In this document: one piece after another, positions 6,393 to 10,661 of the stretch
Layout of the letters: every line of letters begins with the position of its first letter
Numbering within the stretch: the first letter of the stretch is position 1
DNA from: Elusimicrobiota bacterium
GTDB lineage: Bacteria > Elusimicrobiota > Elusimicrobia > JACQJN01
Assembly: GCA_016205085.1 (NCBI GenBank)
Contig: JACQJN010000192.1
Location: 1 to 10,661 of the forward strand
Reading direction: 5' to 3'
DNA length: 10,661 bases
Position numbers and translations under genes: made by a program
Notes under the pieces: model-generated
Told to the model about the DNA's origin: nothing
The model's database searches: none
The model's input: only the letters and a program-made list of their open reading frames with translations

Positions 6393-8464
6393 CCCCAGCT
6401 AAAAAGAAACCAACGGCCACGAAAGCACCGAAGAAGACAAAATCCGCATCTTCGGCAAAGCCTCCATCCAAAAAAACCGCTCCCGCAACAACCTCCGCCA
6501 AACCCGCTCCTAAAGGACGAGAGGGCTTCGCCTCCAGCCCCAAACGTCGCGCGGCCCCTCAACCCTCTAAAAAAGTTTCGATCCCCATCAAAACAGCTCC
6601 AGCCGTTCCCGTTGTTCCCCCGTCACCTCCTCCCCCTCCACCCGTTGCTCAGACGACTCCCATCATTCGAGCAACGCCCAAAATCTCCCCCCCGGAACCG
6701 CTTCAAAAAGTATCCCCAAAACTCAAAGTTTCCACCCAGGTTACTGTCAGAGAACTGTCGGAAAAGATAGGAATCAAAGTCAATGACTTTATCAAAAAAC
6801 TTATTTCCATGGGAGTCTTTGCCACCATCAATCAGCGTCTGGACTCCGATACCGCCATCTTGGTCGCTCACGAGTATGGATTCGACCTGGAAGTCGTCCC
6901 TCTCTTCCAAGACAAAGAATTGATATCGACTCAAGTACAGGACAAGCCCGAACAGCTAAAACCCAGGCCTCCCGTGGTCACCATTATGGGACACGTCGAC
7001 CATGGAAAAACAAGCCTTCTGGACGCTATCCGTGAAACCAAAGTGGCAGAGAAAGAGGCTGGCGGCATCACCCAGCATATTGGCGCCTATAAAGTTTCTA
7101 CCCATAAAGGAGAAATCGTTTTCCTGGATACCCCGGGGCATGAAGCCTTCACCGCCATGCGAGCGCGAGGAGCCAAAGCCACCGACATCGTTGTCCTGGT
7201 CGTCTCGGCGGCGGATGGAGTAATGCCCCAAACGGTGGAGGCCATCGACCACGCCAAAGCCGCAGAGGTCCCTATTGTTGTCGCCATCAACAAAATAGAT
7301 TTGCCGACCGCCAATGTCCAAAAGATAAAACAGGAACTTTCTCAATACAATCTGATGGCAGAGGATTGGGGCGGCAAAACCATCATGGTGGAGGTTTCCG
7401 CCAAGAAGAGACTCCACCTGGATAAGTTACTGGAAATGATCCTTTTGGAAGCAGAGCTTCTTGAAATTAAGGCGAACCCTGACCGTCCCGGAGTAGGAGT
7501 CATTCTGGAAGCCCGGATGGACTCCAAGAAAGGGAATCTGGCTACTCTCCTGGTTCAAAATGGAACCGTAAAAGTGGGAGATTCCTTCATCGCAGGCTTA
7601 AGCTACGGCCGCATCCGCGCCCTGACTACCGATCATGGAGAACGAGTTTCTTCCGCCCTACCTTCTACTCCCATCGAAATCATTGGTATCAGCGGGGCCA
7701 CCCCTCAGGCAGGGGATATTTTCAACGTTGTTTCCAGTGAAACTCAGGCTAAGGAAATTGCGGAAAAAAGACGCCTCATCCATCGAGAAGAGACCTTGGC
7801 TCACCAAAAACACATCTCCCTGCTAGCGGTAAAATCAAAAGGAGTCAAAGAACTTAAAATTATCCTCAAAGCGGATGTCCAGGGTTCCATCCAAGCCATC
7901 AAAGATTCTCTGGAAAAATTGGCCACTTCCGAGATCAGCGTCAAGGTCATCCATGCCGGAATCGGCAACATTAATGAATCGGATATTTTGCTAGCTAAAG
8001 CCTCCGACGCCGTCATTCTGGGTTTCCACGTGACCACAGAGGAGAGAGCCCGAGAAGAAGCGGATCGATCAGGAGTCGAAATCCGCGCCTATTCCATTAT
8101 CTACGATCTCTTGTCTGACGTAAAAGCAGCCATGGAAGGACTCCTGGAGCCCGAAATCGTGGAAACCGTCACGGGACGTCTGGAAGTCCGCCAGGTATTT
8201 CAGATGAAAGGAGGAAAGATAGCGGGCTGTTTCGTCTTGGAAGGTAAAATCCAAAGAGGATCCCCCGTGCGTATTCTGCGCGGTGGAAAAACAATTTCCC
8301 AGGGAAAGGTCGCCAGTTTAAAAAGATTCAAAGACGACGTCAAGGAGGTTGAAAAAAATCTTGAGTGCGGCCTCACCCTGGAAGGTTTTCAAGACTACGC
8401 CCCCGGCGATGTTTTGGAAGTGGTGACTAAAGAAAAGAAAACCCGCCGCCTCCAGGCGGCATAA
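6389..8464 (+). CDS. infB: Translation initiation factor IF-2
   Basis: IF-2 is the GTPase that recruits fMet-tRNA to the 30S subunit and promotes 50S joining. The 691 residues make it a shorter form than the roughly 890 of E. coli. Residues 1-115 are a low-complexity Lys/Ala/Pro linker with a run of six prolines. One IF2_N domain follows (about 118-168, VTVRELSEKIGIKVNDFIKK). The G domain has G1 GHVDHGKT (201-208), G2 in AGGITQHIGAY, G3 DTPGHEAF (from 247), G4 NKID (301-304) and G5 SAKK (from 337). Domains II, III and the fMet-tRNA-binding C-terminal domain follow, ending with the typical GFQDYAPGDVLE. The start is ATG 6389, overlapping the nusA stop by 4 nt, which suggests translational coupling. 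The gene ends with a hairpin that also contains the putative rbfA ribosome-binding site. Confidence 0.98.
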   Translation: MTPAKKKPTATKAPKKTKSASSAKPPSKKTAPATTSAKPAPKGREGFASSPKRRAAPQPSKKVSIPIKTAPAVPVVPPSPPPPPPVAQTTPIIRATPKISPPEPLQKVSPKLKVSTQVTVRELSEKIGIKVNDFIKKLISMGVFATINQRLDSDTAILVAHEYGFDLEVVPLFQDKELISTQVQDKPEQLKPRPPVVTIMGHVDHGKTSLLDAIRETKVAEKEAGGITQHIGAYKVSTHKGEIVFLDTPGHEAFTAMRARGAKATDIVVLVVSAADGVMPQTVEAIDHAKAAEVPIVVAINKIDLPTANVQKIKQELSQYNLMAEDWGGKTIMVEVSAKKRLHLDKLLEMILLEAELLEIKANPDRPGVGVILEARMDSKKGNLATLLVQNGTVKVGDSFIAGLSYGRIRALTTDHGERVSSALPSTPIEIIGISGATPQAGDIFNVVSSETQAKEIAEKRRLIHREETLAHQKHISLLAVKSKGVKELKIILKADVQGSIQAIKDSLEKLATSEISVKVIHAGIGNINESDILLAKASDAVILGFHVTTEERAREEADRSGVEIRAYSIIYDLLSDVKAAMEGLLEPEIVETVTGRLEVRQVFQMKGGKIAGCFVLEGKIQRGSPVRILRGGKTISQGKVASLKRFKDDVKEVEKNLECGLTLEGFQDYAPGDVLEVVTKEKKTRRLQAA
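8445..8460 (+). promoter_or_regulatory. Hairpin at the infB end covering the putative rbfA ribosome-binding site
   Basis: GCCGCC (8445-8450) and GGCGGC (8455-8460) form a perfect six-pair all-GC stem with a TCCA loop. The 3' arm together with the last loop base reads AGGCGG (8454-8459), the only Shine-Dalgarno-like sequence before the rbfA GTG at 8468, with 8 nt between. Ribosomes reaching the infB stop (8462-8464) would melt this stem, so it may couple rbfA translation to infB. There is no T-run, so it is not a terminator. The pairing is visible; the role is inferred. Confidence 0.4.
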
Positions 8465-8467
8465 AAC

Positions 8468-8833
8468 GTGCCCGACCGAATCACCCGACTTGAAGAATTA
8501 TTCAAAGAGGAAATTTCAAAGATCCTGCAGACGTTGAAAGATCCGGGGCTGGCAGGACTAGTCACTCTCACGGGATTAAGACTTACCAGAGACCTTAAAA
8601 ACGCCACCGTGTTCTATTCTGTCTTAGGCACCCAGGAAGATCGGGAATGTTCCGCCAAAGCCTTGTCCCGCTCCCAAAACTATATCCGGAGCCTTTTATG
8701 GGACCGCATACGCCTTAAATTCATTCCCTCCATCACCTTTGAATACGATCGAACTCCCGAAAAGGCCGAGCGTGTAGAAAGAATCTTGGACCAGATTCAC
8801 AAAGAAAATGAAAAAACAAAACGGAAATCTTAG
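8468..8833 (+). CDS. rbfA: Ribosome-binding factor A
   Basis: RbfA is a small KH-like protein that binds the 30S precursor near the 5' helix of 16S rRNA and acts late in its maturation. The 121 residues fit the family. Recognisable parts are LFKEEISKILQTLKDPGLAGLVTLTG, with the conserved KDP, then LTRDLKNATVFYSVLG, the helix ALSRSQNYIRSLLWDRIRLKFIP and TFEYDRTPEKAERVERIL. The start is GTG 8468, 3 nt after infB, chosen because it gives the usual N-terminus and has AGGCGG eight bases upstream. A basic tail (HKENEKTKRKS) is encoded where the next gene overlaps by 26 nt. Its place after infB is the standard one. Confidence 0.95.
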   Translation: MPDRITRLEELFKEEISKILQTLKDPGLAGLVTLTGLRLTRDLKNATVFYSVLGTQEDRECSAKALSRSQNYIRSLLWDRIRLKFIPSITFEYDRTPEKAERVERILDQIHKENEKTKRKS

Positions 8834-9794
8834 ACAAGCCCTCCAAAGCATCCGTTCTGGGAAAACATTTTTACTCGCCACTCACGTCAATCCGGATGGA
8901 GACACGCTGGGCTCGGCCCTGGCCCTGTCGTTCGTCTTAAAGCGCATGAAGAAAAAAGCCGGCGTCTATACCGCAGGCCCCCTTCCGGACAATCTAAACT
9001 TTCTACCCGGCATTCAGGATGTAAAAGTGGGAACAAACTTCCCCGGAGTATTTGATGTGGGAATTTTCATGGAATGTTCCACTCTGGAAAGGGCGGGCCC
9101 TCTTCTGAATTTCCGAAAACAGATCAAAACCATCATCAATGTCGATCATCACCACAGCTCCACCTCCTACGGTCATATCAACCTCATCGAATCTAAATCC
9201 GCCTCCAACGCGGAATTAATTTATCACATCATCAAGGCCCTTAAAGTTCCCCTGAAAAAGGAAGAGGCCATCTGCCTTTACGTTGGAATTACCACGGACA
9301 CGGGACGCTTCCATTATCCCAATACCACCCCCGAAACCATGGAAATCGCGGCAGAGCTTCTGCGCTGCAAAATACCCGCAGCCGAAATTAACGACCGCCT
9401 CTTCGCAACCAAGCCCTTTCCCGCCATCCGGCTTCTGGGACAATCCCTCTCCAATATGAGCCTGGAGTATCAGGGAAAAATTTCCATCCAAACCATTACC
9501 AGGCAAACATTTGAGCGACTCCAAGCCCTCACGGAACATTCGGAAGATATCGTCAATTATGGCCTCATGATTCCCGGTGTCCTGGCCTCCATCTTGATTA
9601 AAGAAAATGCCTCTCAGGTTTCAGTTAGTCTCAGATCACGCGGGGCGGTGGACATGAGCGCCGTGGCCGCCTCTTTTGGAGGTGGCGGCCATAAAAACGC
9701 CGCCGGCTTTAAATCCAGCAAATCCCTTCAGGAAATTCAGCATGCCGTTCTCAATGAAATAAAATCCAGGTTGCGGGAAAATGGAAAAAAATAA
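8808..9794 (+). CDS. nrnA: DHH/DHHA1 phosphoesterase, NrnA-type nanoRNase / pAp phosphatase
   Basis: NrnA-type enzymes are Mn-dependent and remove nucleotides from RNAs of a few bases; many also hydrolyse 3'-phosphoadenosine 5'-phosphate. The 328 residues match the family. The DHH domain has motif I HVNPDGDTLGS (H26, D30, D32), motif III NVDHHHSS (D113, H114, H115) and D164 in TTDTGRFHY. The DHHA1 domain ends with GGGGHKNAAGF (291-301). At motif II, where an aspartate is usual, the sequence reads FMECSTLERAG, with E89 in that place. The ATG start overlaps rbfA by 26 nt and the end overlaps truB by 14 nt. A DHH gene between rbfA and truB is a recurrent bacterial arrangement, which supports the NrnA assignment. 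Substrate preference between nanoRNA and pAp cannot be decided from sequence. Confidence 0.9.
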   Translation: MKKQNGNLRQALQSIRSGKTFLLATHVNPDGDTLGSALALSFVLKRMKKKAGVYTAGPLPDNLNFLPGIQDVKVGTNFPGVFDVGIFMECSTLERAGPLLNFRKQIKTIINVDHHHSSTSYGHINLIESKSASNAELIYHIIKALKVPLKKEEAICLYVGITTDTGRFHYPNTTPETMEIAAELLRCKIPAAEINDRLFATKPFPAIRLLGQSLSNMSLEYQGKISIQTITRQTFERLQALTEHSEDIVNYGLMIPGVLASILIKENASQVSVSLRSRGAVDMSAVAASFGGGGHKNAAGFKSSKSLQEIQHAVLNEIKSRLRENGKK

Positions 9795-10485
9795 CGGGAT
9801 TTATCTCGTGGATAAACCTCAAGGCTGGACTTCCTATCAGGTAGTCCGCCATTTTCAGCAACATCTGTCCAAAAACATGCGCATAGGCCATACCGGCACA
9901 TTGGATCCCATGGCCACGGGGCTTCTCATCCTCCTGACAGGCCCATGCACCAAACTTCAAAAAACCTTTCAAGAGATGCCCAAAACCTATACCGGAAAAA
10001 TTCTTTTGGGCGTGGAAACAAACACAGGAGATATGGATGGAACCGTATTGCGCCGCTCTCAGATCCCCGATATATCTCGAATACAATTGAAAGAAACGTT
10101 AAACAAGTTTAATAAAACATTGGAAGTTTATCCTCCCGATTTTTCAGCGGTAAAATATAAGGGGAAACCTCTCTATTTCTATGCCAGAAAAGGTATCCCC
10201 ATACAGAAACGATTACGAAAGATGACGGTGTACCGCTGGGACCTTTTAGAATTCTCCCCCCCCCGATTCTCTTTTGAACTAGACTGCGGAAGCGGCACCT
10301 ATGTGCGAACCCTGGCGGAACTTCTAGGAAAGGATTTAGGCTGTGGAGCGGTGGTGGAGGAGCTCAGGCGCACAAGCATAGGTCCTTATCGGATAGAAGA
10401 CGCACAGGCAATTACCTCAATAAAATGGCCTACTTTGTCACCCTCGGAACCTTTGATGGCGTCCACCGCGGCCACCAGAAGCTAA
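9781..10485 (+). CDS. truB: tRNA pseudouridine(55) synthase TruB
   Basis: TruB converts U55 in the T-loop of tRNAs to pseudouridine. The catalytic aspartate is D42 in GHTGTLDPMATG. Other family marks are NGIYLVDKPQGWTS at the N-terminus, Y70 in KTYTG, FSAVKYKGKPLYFYARKG (121-138) and the GTYVRTLAELLG segment with R176. At 234 residues it is shorter than E. coli TruB (314) and has no room for a full C-terminal PUA domain, as in many bacterial TruBs. ATG 9781 fits the family N-terminus and overlaps the DHH gene by 14 nt. The last 20 residues (from 215) are encoded within ribF and look unconstrained (MASTAATRS), suggesting the frame drifted into the neighbour. Confidence 0.95.
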   Translation: MEKNNGIYLVDKPQGWTSYQVVRHFQQHLSKNMRIGHTGTLDPMATGLLILLTGPCTKLQKTFQEMPKTYTGKILLGVETNTGDMDGTVLRRSQIPDISRIQLKETLNKFNKTLEVYPPDFSAVKYKGKPLYFYARKGIPIQKRLRKMTVYRWDLLEFSPPRFSFELDCGSGTYVRTLAELLGKDLGCGAVVEELRRTSIGPYRIEDAQAITSIKWPTLSPSEPLMASTAATRS

Positions 10486-10661
10486 TCCAAACCCTGCGCA
10501 AAGAAGCTAAAAAATCAGGCTTAAAATCTCTTATTTTTATCTTTTCCAATCCCCCTCGCTCATTCTTTAATCCTAACCTTCAGATTCCTCTCCTGACCCT
10601 TCCCCAAGAAAGAGTTTCCCTCCTTAAAAAATACGGGATAAATAAAATATGTCTCCAACCC
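10425..10661 (+). CDS. ribF: Riboflavin kinase / FAD synthetase, N-terminal part (gene runs off the window)
   Basis: RibF makes FMN from riboflavin and then FAD from FMN. Seventy-nine codons are visible, an open frame to the window edge. TLGTFDGVHRGHQKLI (residues 6-21) is the nucleotidyltransferase nucleotide-binding motif, (G/N)xFDGVHxGH, of the FAD synthetase domain. IFIFSNPPRSFF (37-48) fits the next strand and its proline-rich turn. The kinase domain would lie beyond the edge. ATG 10425 leaves only five residues before the first core strand, short but workable. It overlaps the end of truB by 61 nt in another frame. No Shine-Dalgarno is seen, so translation probably depends on ribosomes from truB. 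The truB-ribF order is highly conserved. Confidence 0.93.
   Translation, partial: MAYFVTLGTFDGVHRGHQKLIQTLRKEAKKSGLKSLIFIFSNPPRSFFNPNLQIPLLTLPQERVSLLKKYGINKICLQP

Noticed and set aside
6956..7417. 153-codon open frame on the minus strand opposite the IF-2 G domain
   Set aside because: It lies wholly antisense to the highly conserved GTPase region, resembles no known family and is explained by codon bias in infB.

Overview
The window holds two unrelated blocks. The left quarter (1-2675, minus strand) is one large gene cut off by the window edge. It encodes a secreted, multidomain zinc metallopeptidase: signal peptide, FTP-like propeptide, HEYGH gluzincin catalytic core of the fungalysin (M36-like) type, an IPT/TIG domain and a run of NHL repeats that continues past base 1. 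The remainder (2827-10661, plus strand) is core information-processing genes: proS, then a tightly packed operon rimP - nusA - infB - rbfA - nrnA-type DHH phosphoesterase - truB - ribF, with ribF cut by the right edge.

The 151 bp between the divergent peptidase and proS genes contains a credible extended -10 promoter whose -10 ends six bases before the proS ATG. A second promoter of the same architecture lies in the last codons of proS. A strong intrinsic-terminator hairpin follows it and precedes rimP. The hairpin can end proS transcripts, but it also falls inside the leader of any transcript started at the second promoter, so it may work as an attenuator of the nusA operon.

The operon genes share one theme: making the translation machine and coupling it to transcription. 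RimP and RbfA mature the 30S subunit, NusA controls RNA polymerase pausing and termination, IF-2 starts translation, TruB makes tRNA pseudouridine 55, the DHH protein degrades very short RNAs and/or pAp, and RibF makes FMN and FAD. Spacing is minimal: 7 nt for rimP/nusA, a 4-nt ATGA overlap for nusA/infB, 3 nt for infB/rbfA, and overlaps of 26, 14 and 61 nt further on. Clear Shine-Dalgarno sequences are largely absent.

The organism is a bacterium of moderate GC. Gene order resembles the widespread bacterial rimP-nusA-infB-rbfA-truB-ribF cluster, with proS upstream as in Bacillus and a DHH gene between rbfA and truB. The ylxR and L7Ae-type genes often found between nusA and infB are absent. 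The secreted peptidase with IPT and NHL modules would suit an environmental, possibly diderm and uncultivated, lineage such as Elusimicrobiota or Omnitrophota, but that placement is a guess. I found no mobile element, CRISPR array, tRNA or rRNA, and no clearly novel system. The most interesting signals are regulatory (the rimP leader, the infB/rbfA hairpin, the truB/ribF overlap) and the peptidase architecture.
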